NCBI GenBank assembly: GCA_024500155.1
Contig: CM044869.1
Span: 35,381,898 to 35,445,897, forward strand
Length of the DNA: 64,000 bases
Origin: Chenopodium formosanum
Lineage: Eukaryota > Streptophyta > Magnoliopsida > Caryophyllales > Amaranthaceae
Direction: 5' to 3'
Position numbers and translations under genes: made by a program. The notes below the pieces were generated by a model, which saw nothing but the letters and a program-made list of their open reading frames with translations, searched no databases and had not been told where the DNA came from. This document shows, piece by piece, positions 11,047 to 23,420 of this stretch. Numbering within the stretch: the first letter of the stretch is position 1; each line of letters begins with the position of its first letter.

Positions 11047-12520
11047 AAGGTATATTCGTTATAGACTTAAACTTCACTAGCTCAACATCATGGGTATTAG
11101 ATACCGGATGTGGCTCAATCCATGGTCCCAATTCTCAAGGTCTAAGGAACATTAGGAAGCTAGCGAAGGGAGAGGTTGAACTCCTGGTCGGCAAAGGAGC
11201 CAGAATTGCAGCCGTATCCGTAGGAACTCTCAGTTTGTCTTTACCCTCTAGGCTTGTTTTAGAACTTGAAAACTGCTTTTATGTTCCCAACATTACCAAA
11301 AACATTATTTCAATTTCGGCGTTGGACGCCAAGGGTTTTGAATTTCGAGTAAAGAACAATGAATGTTCGTTTTATCTCGATAATGTTTTATATGGTATTG
11401 CACATTCTGAAAATGGTCTTTATGTGCTTTCTTTAGACAAACAAGTTTATAATGTGAATAATACCTCCAAAAGGGCTAAGACCATGGAGTCAAATCAAAC
11501 GTACTTATGGCATTGTCGTCTTGGCCACATTAACATCAAATGCATCAAGAAACTTCTACAAGAAGGTGTTCTTAACTCTTTCGATTTAGAATCGTTTGAG
11601 AATTGCGAAGGATGTTGATTAGGCAAGATGATTAAGCAGCCATTCTCCAAGCTGGGTGAAAGTGCAAGAGACTTATTGGGTCTAATACATACCAATGTAT
11701 GTGGACTAATGAGCTCCGCCACAAGAAACGGATATCGATATTTTATCACCTTCACAGGCGATTATAGTAGATATGGCTATGTCTACCTCATGTCGTATAA
11801 ATCTGAATCATTTGAAAAGTTCAAAGAATTTCAAAGTGAAATTTATAATCAGCTTGGCAAGAAAATCAAAGCCCTTTGATCAGATCGAGGTGGTGAATAC
11901 TTGAGCCAAGAATTCGATGACCATCTAAAAGAAAAGGGTATACTTTCAGAATTGACACCTTCAAGAACTCCACAATGGAACGGAGTATCCGAAAGGAGAA
12001 ATTGAACCTTGTTAGACATGGTACAATCAATAATGGGTCTTAGTGATCTTCCTATCTCTTTCTAGGGACACGCACTTCTAACTGCGGCACTAACACTGAA
12101 CCGTGCTCCATCAAAAGCTGTGGAAAAGACTCCATACGAGTTATGGACGAAGAAACCTCCTAGGTTGTCTTTTCTAAAGATATGGGGATGCGAAGCATAT
12201 GTCAAGAAATTGATTTCTGACAAACTTCATCCCAAATCCGAAAAGGTTTACTCTATGGGCTACCCAAAAGAAACCAAAGGGTATTACTTCTACAACAAAT
12301 CAGAGAACAAAGTGTTTGTTGCTCGGGATGGTGTCTTTATGGAGAAGGAGCACCTTTCCAAAATGACAAGTGGGAGGAAAACCGAACTCGACGTAGTTCA
12401 TGAGGATGAGCGACAGAATCAAAATGACAGTCAAAGTGCTCAAACAGAATCTGTTGACGCTGGTCAAAATGATCAAAATGTGCAAAGTCAAACCGACAAT
12501 GCAAATGCTCAGTCCATTAC
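11047..12520 (+). pseudogene. Copia-1 protease and integrase, broken
   Basis: The aspartic protease motif WVLDTGCG lies at about 11091. The GAG-pre-integrase part includes YLWHCRLGHI near 11500. The integrase core follows: the first catalytic position reads IHTNVCG (Asp changed to Asn), the second SDRGGEY, and the Glu is in PQWNGVSERRN. The frame has stops at about 11616, 11877, 12004 and 12063. It continues to GYPKETKGYYFYN and a Ser/Gln-rich linker, and is cut at 12520 by the Tat-like LTR. Confidence 0.8.
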
Positions 12521-12525
12521 CCTAC

Positions 12526-14397
12526 TGTAGACACCCATTTGTGTCTCCCCAAAACCAAACCCATTGATGAATACCTTTCGCGTCGAAACATAATCGAATG
12601 AGGTGAAAGTGTGAAAAGTCAAGTGTTGCGGTTAGTTTTTATTAAAATCCTTCTTTCTGTTTTCAAAAACCCATTCTATTTATTTTAAAACGTCCAATCA
12701 AGTTTAGTTTGGTCCATGATAAGGGTCCAATAATAGTGTAGTTGGATGGGGCTTTAAAAGACCTTTCCAACGATATATTATAAGCCCAATTCCGATGAAT
12801 ATTGAGGAAGTTATGGCCTAAATACTAACTGGGCTCGGTTAATTATTTACATACGGCCCAATGATCTAGAGGAGGGCCCAATGTTAATTATTATTCCTAA
12901 AATTGTTAGGATTAATTATAATTTTCTAGAAGTTTCTAGAAGGTTCTTTTTAATTCTAATATTATTAGATTTAATAATTATTTATTTTAAAATAGACTTT
13001 TATTTGGAATAAAACATCATTATTTTATTATTATTATTATTATCTTTGAAAATACGTATTTTATCTTCTGTACGGATTCCATAGATCAAGTTGATTAAAG
13101 ATCGGATTCTGCGTGGAGAAAACGCGCTTAAACAGGTTGTCGCCAAACGACAAGGTTGTCGCCTCGCGACAGAGTCAATTCCTGGCGACAGAGTGGAGTT
13201 TTATTCCTTATCAAATTCTATGATTTTCCGGATTATTTTCTTATAAATAGGGTCCTCGGCCTCTGTTTTTATTCATCAAGAATCAATTCTCAAGAATCAA
13301 TTCTCTCTATCAACTTTCATCAACTCTCATCAATTCTCTCTATTCTCTCTCAAGAATTACTTAATTCTTTCTTTTTCTCTCTCTCTTTCTAAACCAACCT
13401 TTTTTACAAATACAATATTCTGCATTCACAAGACTTTGAGTCTCTTAGCCAAGTTCGAAGTTGCCTTCGCCCTAGACGTGCAAGGTTTGATATTTTCTAA
13501 GGGTTTGGTCCAAATCTAGTCAAAATCTTATTTAATTTGATTTCAATTTAATTCTTTAATTATTCTTTATTATTTTCATTGAAGTTTACTAACTTGTGTA
13601 TTTTGTTATTAGAAAGAGATACGAGGCTTCAAAGTATGTAATCTTATTACTCTCTTTCAATGTAGAAAGCATGTTTATTATTGTTTAATTTCTAGTATCA
13701 TGTTAGGATGTTTTTAATGCTTTCTAGTCTCATGTTTAGGGTGCTTTTACTCTTTTCTAATATCATAATATCATGTTAGTACCATGTTAGGTTTAAAGCT
13801 TTGATCTTTATTGCTTAGTGACATGCTAGGAGTTGTTATTAATCTTGTTAGTATCATGCCTAGGATCTTGCTATTATTATTAAGATTTATTATTCTTTAT
13901 TATTATGTTGCTTATTATATTTTATTGTTATTGCTTGATCACACCTTTTATGCTTGCTAAAGGGAATTTGTACTTGAAATCACGCTTAATAAGATAATTA
14001 ATAATTTGGTTTAGGCTAATGTGATTTTAAGTCAAGTGATCGCCAATAATAGTAGTGAATTAATATTCAACCAACATAGATAAACAGGGTAGGTTTAATA
14101 TAATGTTTGTATGTTATTCGAAAAGCGCACATGAATACAAGCAGAACAAAGTAGAGGCCTATTTTATAGGGCGGGTCCTTTCTTTTGTAGATTGGATTCG
14201 TACCCTCATCCCCGAACCCTGTTTGGTTCAAGACCTTGTGGAGTTGATGGTCCTTTTGGATTGTCTTTTGGGTTTACAAGTTCCTAAAACTTGTTGGCGA
14301 CTCTTTTGCACTTTCCCTTTTGAACGCCACCATACTTAAGTGTATGATCATAGTGGGGTTCAAGTTTGGGGTTGTAATGCTTGAAATATTCCCTACA
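12526..14397 (+). repeat. First LTR of the Tat-like element (1.87 kb)
   Basis: Flanked on both sides by CCTAC, so taken alone it looks like a solo LTR. It contains a short TTA run (13026-13043), a GTCGC/GCGAC palindromic module (13136-13200), a TATAAATAGGG box near 13241, CT-rich leader sequence after it, and AT-rich 3' sequence. It is nearly identical to 18982-20912 except for fewer TTA units and one fewer GTCGC unit. Confidence 0.85.
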
Positions 14398-14794
14398 CCT
14401 ACATAGGTCTCAGAGGCCGAGATCTCAACCTGATAGATATCTTGGTTCAGTATCAACCGAGAATCAGGACATCTTGATTATGGATGGAAATGAACCGACA
14501 ACCTACAAGCAAGGGATGGCAAGCACCGACTCTACTAAATGGCAAGAGGCCATGAGATCTGAAATGGATTCCATGTTTTAAAATCAAGTCTGGGACTTGG
14601 TTGACTTACCCGAAAGTTACACACCTATCGGATGTAAGTTGATTTTCAAGTTGAAAACCGACAAAAATGGAAATGTATTCATTTAAAAAGCTAGATCGGT
14701 AGCAAAAGGTTACAGGCAAGTTCATTGTATTGACTACGATGAAACCTTTTCTCCAGTCGCAATGCTTAAATCCGTTCGATTCCTCCTAGCGATT
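14398..14794 (+). pseudogene. Duplicated copia-1 RT start (extra copy)
   Basis: The CCTAC duplication and the next ~390 bases repeat 20913-21310, the true continuation of copia-1 pol, at about 98% identity by eye. It encodes the RT N-terminal segment (KWQEAMRSEMDSMF, YDETFSPVAML) but has its own extra stops (for example at 14578). Homology stops at AGCGATT (14794), where Tat-like internal sequence begins. Confidence 0.8.
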
Positions 14795-16479
14795 CCTGAA
14801 ATTTATTTTGGCAATTATTTAGAATGAGCGGATGAGACTCGAAAAATTCTAAGTATTTCATGTGCGTAATTTGATTAACATTATTGTCATATGCATAAAA
14901 AGGTTCTCATTGGATAGACCAATGAGTTAAAACATAGGATTTTTGCACGTAGGAAATTTGAGAAATATCTTTCACGACTGGAATCGAAAAAACGCTACGA
15001 AATCTGGAAAATTCTAAGAACACAGACACTTGCCAAGGCATGTAGGAACTAGCGTCTAGAAAACAGGGCTTGTCGCCCGTAAAGAGCTTTTGTCGCCTGG
15101 CGACAGTTCTGTCGCTTGGCGATAGGGGTTCTTTTGCGGCGACAGTCCCTATAGTCTGGCGCCAAGTTCTTCCAATACCGAGCCAGGGATCTGCCTTCTT
15201 GTTTTGACCATATCTAGTACTGTTGGCTCGATTCTACTTATTGATTGAGTCCTTTTCTCACTTTTCTAAACCCATATGTGTTCTACATATGGAAATAACC
15301 CTCTGGGGGTTCCTGCTTCACCTGCCCAATTGAATATCCACTATATGTGCAACAACGGGTACGTGCAAAGTTTGTGAATCCACCAAACCATGGAGTCGAG
15401 TTCGATTTCATCACGAACTCACGGGGTCCCGTCCATTCGCACCAACCCTCACGGTAGGCTTGTGTGCAATGCATACGGACTCATAACCATGGACCTTTTT
15501 GACTTAACCCATATCCTAGAACTTTAGAGAACTAGAGCCATGGTTAGGTTGCAAACTCATTGCATCATATTGTGATTATGTGAACTACTTGTGCATCCTT
15601 GTTTGTGCATACTATATATGTGTTAACCGTTTGTTTGACTTGTGGTTAAGACTAAATAAACTAACCAATGACTAAAGGACTTTGTTTAATTAATTAATTA
15701 ATTAATTTGAACTAATGAATAAGCCTTAAATCGAGTCATAGTTCCTTTAAGTCAACCCGGATTTTTATTCCCGTATACTGCACAAGCGTCAACTTGTTTT
15801 GGTCATAGCCGGAGTTCTAGGAAGAACCACGAGGCGTACAGCCTATGGATCTGTAGCCCCGAGTTTTATCTTTAATTTTTCGTTGGTCTCATACCAATAA
15901 GAGTCACAGATCAAAAGTTATGACTAAAATACCACAGCCTGTCCAGTTTAGTGCATATACGTGAATTTTTAATTTAGTCTTTGCTTAAGTCTAGTCACAT
16001 AGTCTAGCCACATGGTCATGACACAAGTCTTAACATGTCACCTACACTCATTAGTCTTAGCACACACTAGGTTCATGCATGAGTCGATTTTTCCGTCATT
16101 TGAGTTAGGGTTCACACTATTCCTAATTCTTCTATATTTCTTCATCTACATCTTCTTCCTACTCTCCACATACTTTCTCCACACATATTATTCCCCTCAT
16201 TCTTCCATGATTTTTTTTTTCCATCTATGCATGTTGAATCAAGTTTGAGTCATATGATTGACAAGAAAAAAGAGTAATGATGAGACAAAACACAAGGCAA
16301 GCTTCTCACTAAGATTTCATCCTTTCTTCTTCTTTTTTCAAACATTTTCCCCATAAGTCTAGCATAGGCACCTTTCATTTTCCTCTAGTTTTTACTTTGT
16401 AGGACTTTTCATTTACTTTTTCCTTTTAATAAAATGAGCATTTTATTTCTTGCATATGATCATTGCATTGCATTATTCA

Positions 16480-16525
<46 letters not shown>

Positions 16526-18967
16526 AGGTCGAACTAAGCACAAGGTATACCAATGATTTGAGGCACCTCTTGTAGCCATATCATACCTTTCACCCTTCAA
16601 ATATATAATCCCTTTCTTGACAAACCACTTTGAGCCTTGTCTAACGATAGACCTTTCATTTTTCAACCCACATCTACTAACCTTGGGATGGGATGGTGTG
16701 TAACTCATGCAAGTTCCAAATATGAAAGCTTGAGTGATCTCAAAAGAATAAAATAAAAATAAGTAAATAAATAAAAGTGTACAAAAGGGCAAGTGTTCCA
16801 ATGTCTTTGATATGAAAATATCTTTGATAAGAACATGTCTCAGATTGCGTCTCTTATCGAGTGCTCGGTACCGTGCCTGAGAAACATGAATGCCAAGTGA
16901 GTGATAGACCGCATGATCGAGATTGCCCACACTTATAAAAAAAATGCGAATATGAAAAATGCAAAAGCAAAAAAGAAGAGCAAAAAAAAAAAAAAAAAAA
17001 AAGAGAGCTCAAAAATGAGAAACCTCAAGCAAAAATATAAAGATTCAAAAGCAAGGTTGCACACCTTTGGGGCTTATTTAGGGTCTTGAGCCTTTATCCC
17101 CTTCTTCTCTAACCTTTAGCCTAACCACGTTACAACCCTAAAAAGACCTTTTTGAGGTATACACACACTTGTGCGAGGTTCGGCTAGAGCTACGTTTGGC
17201 CTGATTCCTAACGGATACGTAGGCAACCTCATATTGAGGTGCGGCCATAATAAAAATGCATTCATTTTCACATTCACACACTTACACCATGATCATATCA
17301 AGGGATCTCCAATACTCATCCCTATTTACTTAGAGCTAGACTTGGGGGCTTGATCCTTACATCATTAGCCTACCTAGCCTAAGAGTCATCATTATTTGAC
17401 TCTTATCAAATAATACTTTTCCATACACTTAGCCTTTGCAGCCTAACCTTAGTGTCACTTTCACACACATCACAGATACATGACCAAATAGACTTCCAAT
17501 TAGGAACCCTTTGTCATGAAGTCTTAACATAACGTTAAAGCATGCTTTGTCATATCAACATCACTCATCACTTATAATCATCATTGTATCAGGAAGTATG
17601 AAGTGCTTAGCCTCCATGCCTAAGTTATCCAAATACTTTCATAATCGAGTCAACTAAGATAGTTTAGGAGGAATTAATCCTTGCAACTTGAGGGACAGCA
17701 TTGAACGCATATACTTGATTAAGCTCATTCAACATGCACCATCAAACACTTCGATTCTTTTTCATGTCTTTCTTTTTCGGGAGAAGGTCGGTACCCTCCA
17801 CAAAAATGACGGAAAATTTTTTCTTTTTTGCATTTTCGAGTCGCACATCACACACGAGTCATGTACATTGAGTCACATGTGTCAATTCACCTTGGGTCAA
17901 CCTCAAGTCAGTCAGTCACATTGGGGCAACCTCAAATCAGTCAATAAGCCTTAGGTCAACCCTAAGAAACACATCAAGCCTTAGGCCAACCCTAAGAAAA
18001 ACACCAGCAAAGTCTTTTAGCAATTCTTTTGATTTTAATAGGATACAACCATTCAGCAAAGCTCCTGTTCGCAGCCAACCGAACGATCGCAACAAGCATT
18101 CAAGTATCAAAGCTCTTTTGTTCAGAGACGCGTGGACATATCTATCAAAGCTCTTTTGTTCAGAGACGCGTGGACATATCTATCAAAGCTCTTTTGTTCA
18201 GAGACGCGTGGACATATCTATCAAAGCTCTTTTGTTCAGAGACGCGTGGACATATCATTCAAAGCTCTTTTGTTCAGAGACGTGTGGACATATCATCAAG
18301 CTCTTTTGCTCAGAGACGCGTGGGCATTCTATCAAGCTCTTTTGTTCAGAGACGCGTGGACATATCATCAAGCTCTTTTGCTCAGAGATGCGTCGGCATT
18401 CTATCAAGCTCTATTGTTCAGAGATGCGTGGACATCTCATCATCAAAGCTGTTTTGTTCAGAGACGCGTGGACATATCATCAAGCTCTTTTGCTCAAAGA
18501 CGCGTGGGCATTCTATCAAGCTCTATTGTTCAGAGACGCGTGGACATCTCATCATCAAAGCTCTTTTGTTCAGAGATGCGTGGACATATCATTCAAAAAG
18601 CTCCATTGTTTAGAGACGAGTGAACATTCCTCAAGAAAGCTCCATTTTTCAGAGACGAGTGAACATTCCTCTAAAAAGACTCCATTGTTCAGAGACGAGT
18701 GAACATCAACAACAGCAAGATGGCGTTCCCTAGCTTGTGGAAAGTTGTCACAATAACAAAGTGCAACAAATTGGTTACCTCCAGAGACGTGTGCTCGACG
18801 GTGCAAGATACGCGTTTCTTAAATATTTTATCTGTTTAACTAACATTATTTTACAGGTATTGGCGTTATAAGAATGATTTAGAATCGCAGAACGTTCTAA
18901 ATTGCTCTCCGTCCCTATCGCTACTTTGACTTTTGTTTTCGAAACATTCGTTTCTCCAAGCTCAATC
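14795..18967 (+). other. 3' internal region of the Tat-like element, non-coding
   Basis: No gag, protease, RT or integrase motif is visible on either strand. Landmarks are further GTCGC/GCGAC modules (15068-15150), a 42-base A run (16481-16522), a second A-rich run near 16981, and the sequence GGATACGTAGGC near 17213, which I associate (from memory, unchecked) with Tat/Ogre 3' regions. Short CTTAGGTCAACC-type repeats lie at 17890-17990, then the tandem array. A 135-codon minus frame at 16523-16930 has no recognisable similarity. The start is a rearrangement junction, not a true element boundary. Confidence 0.5.
18105..18725 (+). repeat. ~38-bp tandem array in the 3' UTR of the Tat-like element
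   Basis: About sixteen units share the core CTCTTTTGTTCAGAGACGCG then TGGACAT. The first four are near-perfect 38-mers. Later units are 35-40 bases and alternate two subtypes (GTTC...GGACATATC and GCTC...GGGCATTC), suggesting higher-order amplification. The last three drift (GACGAGTGAACATTCC). The period leaves all three sense frames open for 160-195 codons; these are not genes. The array ends ~240 bases before the polypurine tract, where Tat-lineage elements are known to carry variable tandem repeats. Confidence 0.9.
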
Positions 18968-18981
18968 AAAGTGGGGGCTTC
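18968..18981 (+). other. Polypurine tract of the Tat-like element
   Basis: AAAGTGGGGGCTTC lies immediately before the second LTR's TGTAGACACC. It is the plus-strand primer site and proves that 18982 is the start of a 3' LTR. Confidence 0.8.
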
Positions 18982-19478
18982 TGTAGACACCCATTTGTGT
19001 CTCCCCAAAACCAAACCCAATGATGAATACCTTTCGCGTCGAAACATAATCGAATGAGGTGAAAGTGTGAAAAGTCAAGTGTTGCGGTTAGTTTTTATTA
19101 AAATCCTTCTTTCTGTTTTCAAAAACCCACTCTATTTATTTTAAAACGTCCAATCCAATTTATTTTGGTCCATGATAAGGGTCCAATAATGGTGTATTTG
19201 GATGGGGCTTTAAAAGACCTTTCCAACGATATATTATAAGCCCAATTCCGATGAATGTTGAGGAAGTTATGGCCAAAATACTAACTGGGCCCGGTTAATT
19301 ATTTACATACGGCCCAATGATCTAGAGGAGGGCCCAATGTTAATTATTATTCCTAAAATTTTTAGGGTTAATTATAATTTTCTAGAAGTTTCTAGAAGGT
19401 TCTTTTTAATTCTAATATTATTAGATTTAATAATTATTTATTTTAAAATAGACTTTTATTTGGAATAAAACATCATTA

Positions 19479-19538
<60 letters not shown>

Positions 19539-20912
19539 CTTTGAAAATACGTATTTTATCTTCTGTACGGATTCCGTAGATCAAGTTGATTAAAGATCGG
19601 ATTCTGCGTGGAGAAAACGCGCTTAAACAGGTTGTCGCCAAACGACAAGGCTGTCGCCTCGCGACAGACCCTGTTGCGTCGCGACAGAGTCAATTCCTGG
19701 CGACAGAGTGGAGTTTTATTCCTTATCAAATTCTATGATTTTCCGGATTATTTTCTTATAAATAGGGTCCTAGACCTCTGTTTTTATTCATCAAGAATCA
19801 ATTCTCAAGAATCAATTCTCTCTATCAACTTTCATCAAATCTCATCAATTCTCTCTCTTCTCTCTCAAGAATTACTTAATTCTTTCTTTTTCTCTCTCTC
19901 TTTCTAAACCAACCTTTTTTACAAATACAATATTCCGCATTCACAAGACTTTGAGTCTCTTAGCCAAGTTCGAAGTTGCCTTCGCCCTAGACGTGCAAGG
20001 TTTGATATTTTCTAAGGGTTTGGTCCAAATCTAGTCAAAATCTTATTTAATTTGATTTCAATTTAATTCTTTAATTATTCTTTATTATTTTCATTGAAGT
20101 TTACTAACTTGTGTATTTTGTTATTAGAAAGAGATACGAGGCTTCAAAGTATGTAATCTTATTACTCTCTTTCAATGTAGAAAGCATGTTTATTATTGTT
20201 TAATTTCTAGTATCATGTTAGGATGTTTTTAATGCTTTCTAGTCTCATGTTTAGGGTGCTTTTACTCTTTTCTAATATCATAATATCATGTTAGTACCAT
20301 GTTAGGTTTAAAGCTTTGATCTTTATTGCTTAGTGACATGCTAGGAGTTGTTATTAATCTTGTTAGTATCATGCCTAGGATCTTGCTATTATTATTAAGC
20401 TTTATTATTCTTTATTATTATGTTGCTTATTATATTTTATTGTTATTGCTTGATCACACCTTTTATGCTTGCTAAAGGGAATTTGTACTTGAAATCACGC
20501 TTAATAAGATAATTAATAATTTGGTTTAGGCTAATGTGATTTTAAGTCAAGTGATCGCCAATAATAGTAGTGAATTAATCTTCAACCAACATAGGTAAAC
20601 AGGGTAGGTTTAATAGAATGTTTGTATTTTATTCGAAAAGCGCACATGAATACAAGCAGAACAAAGTAGAGGCCTATTTTATAGGGCGGGTCCTTTCTTT
20701 TGTAGATTGGATTCGTACCCTCATCCCCGAACCCTGTTTGGTTCAAGACCTTGTGGAGTTGATGGTCCTTTTGGATTGTCTTTTGGGTTTACAAGTTCCT
20801 AAAACTTGTTGGCGACTCTTTTGCACTTTCCCTTTTGAACGCCACCATACTTAAGTGTATGATCACAGTGGGGTTCAAGTTTGGGGTTGTAATGCTTGAA
20901 ATATTCCCTACA
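18982..20912 (+). repeat. 3' LTR of the Tat-like element (1.93 kb)
   Basis: TG...CA ends, polypurine tract upstream, CCTAC downstream. Its TTA run is longer (19489-19539) and its GTCGC module has an extra unit (19629-19710) compared with the first LTR. TATAAATAGGG lies near 19757. Downstream, copia-1 pol resumes at once. Confidence 0.85.
19489..19539 (+). repeat. (TTA)n microsatellite in the LTR
   Basis: About seventeen TTA units; the same site in the first LTR (13026-13043) has about six. It reads as poly-Asn on the minus strand, which is not a gene. Confidence 0.9.
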
Positions 20913-22560
20913 CCTACATAGGTCTCAGAGGCCGAGATCTCAACCTGATAGATATCTTGGTTTAGTATCAACCGAGAATCAGGACATCTTAATTATGGAT
21001 GGAAATGAACCGACAACCTACAAGCAAGGGATGGCAAGCACCGACTCTACTAAATGGCAAGAGGCCATGAGATCTGAAATGGATTCCATGTTTGAAAATC
21101 AAGTCTGGGACTTGGTTGACTTACCCGAAAGTTACACACCTATCGGATGTAAGTTGATTTTCAAGTTGAAAACCGACAAAGATGGAAATGTATTCATTTA
21201 CAAAGCTAGATTGGTAGCAAAAGGTTACAGGCAAGTTCATGGTATTGACTACGATGAAACCTTTTCTCCAGTCGCAATGCTTAAATCCGTTCGATTCCTC
21301 CTAGCGATTGCTGCACTTTACAATTATGAAATATGGCAGATGGACGTTAAAACTGCCTTCCTCAATGGTATTTTGGAAGAGACTGTGTATATGACACAGC
21401 CTGAAGGTTTTGTCGACCAAAACAATGCTGGGAAGGTTTGTAAGCGTAAGAAGTCTATTTATGGGCTAAACCAAGCAAGCAGGAAATGGAATCTATGATT
21501 CGATGAAGCCATCAGTAAGTTTGGTTTTATGAAGAATCCAGATAAATCTTGTGTTTACAAGAAGGTCAATGGGAGTGACATCACCTTTCTAGTCTTATAT
21601 GTCGATGACATATTGCTCATTGGAAACAGCATTCCGTTGTTAGAGTCTGTAAAGGCTTGGCTTGGAAAGTGTTTCTCAATGAAAGACTTGGGAGAGGCTC
21701 AGTACATACTAGGCATCAAGATATATAGGGATAGATCGAAAAGGATGATTGGATTGAGTCAAAGTACTTATATTGATAATGTACTTGCTCGATTTGGCAT
21801 GGAGGAGGCCAAAAGAGGTCACCTGCCAATGTCACATGGCATAACCCTAAGCTAGAACCAGTGTCTGCAGATACCTGATGAGCGGGTAAGAATGAATCAG
21901 ATTCCAAATGCTTGCTTATTAGATCGATCATGTATGCCATGATATGTACTAGGCCGGATGTATCGTATCCCTTGACTGCAGCCAAGAATATCCTAAAGTA
22001 CCTGAAAAGGAACAAGGATAAATTCTCGGTGCATGGTGGATCAGAGGAATTAGTTGTTGAAGGTTATACCGATACAAGCTTCCAGACAAACAGAGAAGAT
22101 TTCAAATCGCAATCTGGATATGTGTTATGTCTAAGTAGAGGAGCGTTTAGTTGGAAGAGTGCCAAGCAGAGCACAACTGCAGATTCTACAACTAAAGCCG
22201 AAGACTTAGCAGATGCTGATGCAGCTAAGGAGGCTGTTTGGATTCGTGATTTCGTTAGTGAACTTGATGTTGTACCCTCTATCAAGGGTCCAATACAATA
22301 ACCCTCTATTATTACAACGATGGAGCTATTACTCAGGCCAGAGAGCCAAGGGAACATCAGAAGGTCAAACATGTCAAACGGCGGTTTTAAATAATTTGAG
22401 AATGGAAATCAGAAGGTGAAATCAGAATTTGCAAAGTTGGAATGGATGACAATGTAGCCAATCCACTTACTAAACCTTTGCCTCAAGTGAAGCACAACAA
22501 GCACGTTGAGGCAATGGGAATCAAGCACCTTGGAGACTGGCTTTGTTTTCCTTGTTTAGT
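20913..22560 (+). pseudogene. Copia-1 reverse transcriptase and RNase H, broken
   Basis: The RT starts with the WQEAMRSEMDSMFENQVW segment, followed by VWDLVDLPESYTPIGCK, IWQMDVKTAFLNG and the catalytic LYVDDILLIGN near 21597. RNase H follows (YTDTSFQTN, SGYVLCL, GAFSWKSAKQS); its usual EAEY reads KAEDLA. The end is DNVANPLTKPLPQVKHN to GDWL near 22540. Stops at 21496 and 21853, a deletion near 21880-21960 and a frameshift near 22300 inactivate it. The product would be the replicating enzyme of the element. Confidence 0.85.
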
Positions 22561-23420
22561 ATTTTAGTTAAATTTGAACATTTTAATGTAAGACACTAAG
22601 AAAAACCATTCAAGTTTTGGAGTAATATAAATTTCATGCAATATTTTATTACTCCGGTTGCTATTTAATTGTGGTTTAGGATTAAATAATGAGTCCATTC
22701 GATTATGAGAATATTCAAAATAGGGTATCAAGAGCAGTCTTGGTAAGGAAACACCTATTAATTGAACATTGAATATTATAATCGAAAATTATCCCTAATC
22801 TAGGTCATTTAAATGATGGATGATTAATGACCATTTGAGATTAGTGTGTAGTTAGATTTATAGCACCGTTTTTTGTGCTACAAGGACATGATCGTCATAA
22901 ATCATTTGCACAGGTATTGGTTTAGAACCATACTGGATCGACTTATGAGAATACTTTAAGAGATTAAAAATCGTCATAAGCATACTTCTCATTATGGCTA
23001 TCGGAACCTATTTCCTCGACCATGAGTATTGTGAGTTCTCTTGTTTGAGTACTAATTTGCTTTGATGTTGTCAAACGTTTGCCGTAATAGGGGATTATAA
23101 CGGCACCACTCGGGCGGCTAGGTCCTCTCGTAAGAGAAGCTACATTACAAGACTGGGAATGTCCCCCTACTAAAAATAGGGAAGATGTCTTTGTTGTTTA
23201 CAAGGCCTCTCGAAGAGCAAGACTATAAAATGCATGGTAGTGCTCGGATGGATTTTAGAAATCATCCATTTATTGATAGTCGGACTCGGAATCGAGAAAC
23301 ACTTCTGGACATAATAAGGATGTCGAATAAATCTTACCTTATAGTTAATGAAAAGACATTAAGTGACATAGGAAAAAGGCTATACACTAAATGCACTTGT
23401 CCGGAAGGAGAAGTGGGAGA
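22561..23420 (+). other. Conserved 3' UTR of copia-1 with polypurine tract
   Basis: About 860 bases between pol and the 3' LTR, retained in collinear form in copia-0 and copia-3. It includes a GGAGTAAT...ATTACTCC hairpin (22618-22655) and, near its end, an ATG-initiated 87-codon frame (23185-23448) that runs across the polypurine tract (AAGTGGGAGA, 23411-23420) into the LTR. The frame start MSLLFTRPL is shared by copia-3, with a later stop. Whether it codes is unclear. Confidence 0.6.

Larger units (their letters stand above)
12526..20912 (+). mobile_element. Tat-like LTR element, rearranged, inside copia-1 pol
   Basis: Two LTRs (12526-14397 and 18982-20912) begin TGTAGACACCC and end CCCTACA. 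CCTAC occurs before the first LTR (12521-12525), after the first (14398-14402) and after the second (20913-20917), so it marks the target duplication. The second LTR follows a good polypurine tract (18968-18981). But the first LTR is followed not by a primer site but by 392 bases of copia pol, which then join the internal region of this element at 14794/14795. The 5' internal part, with any gag-pol, is gone. The Tat/Ogre assignment rests on LTR style and 3' tandem repeats, not on protein. Confidence 0.65.

Noticed and set aside
16481..16522. Poly(A) run as the tail of a LINE or processed pseudogene
   Set aside because: No target duplication, no ORF2-like RT and no exon-like sequence upstream; it is an A run inside the Tat-like internal region.
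16523..16930. 135-codon minus-strand frame
   Set aside because: No recognisable domain, lies in a non-coding retroelement region, contains a low-complexity hydrophobic stretch, and has no support in a second copy.
18029..18702. Three overlapping 163-194-codon frames rich in LFRDAW / SETRGH / QRRVDIS repeats
   Set aside because: They are the three translations of one ~38-bp tandem repeat. All frames are open because the unit has no stop; this gives no evidence for a repeat protein.
18105..18725. CRISPR-like regular repeats
   Set aside because: Units are contiguous without unique spacers, the context is a plant retrotransposon 3' UTR, and there are no cas genes.
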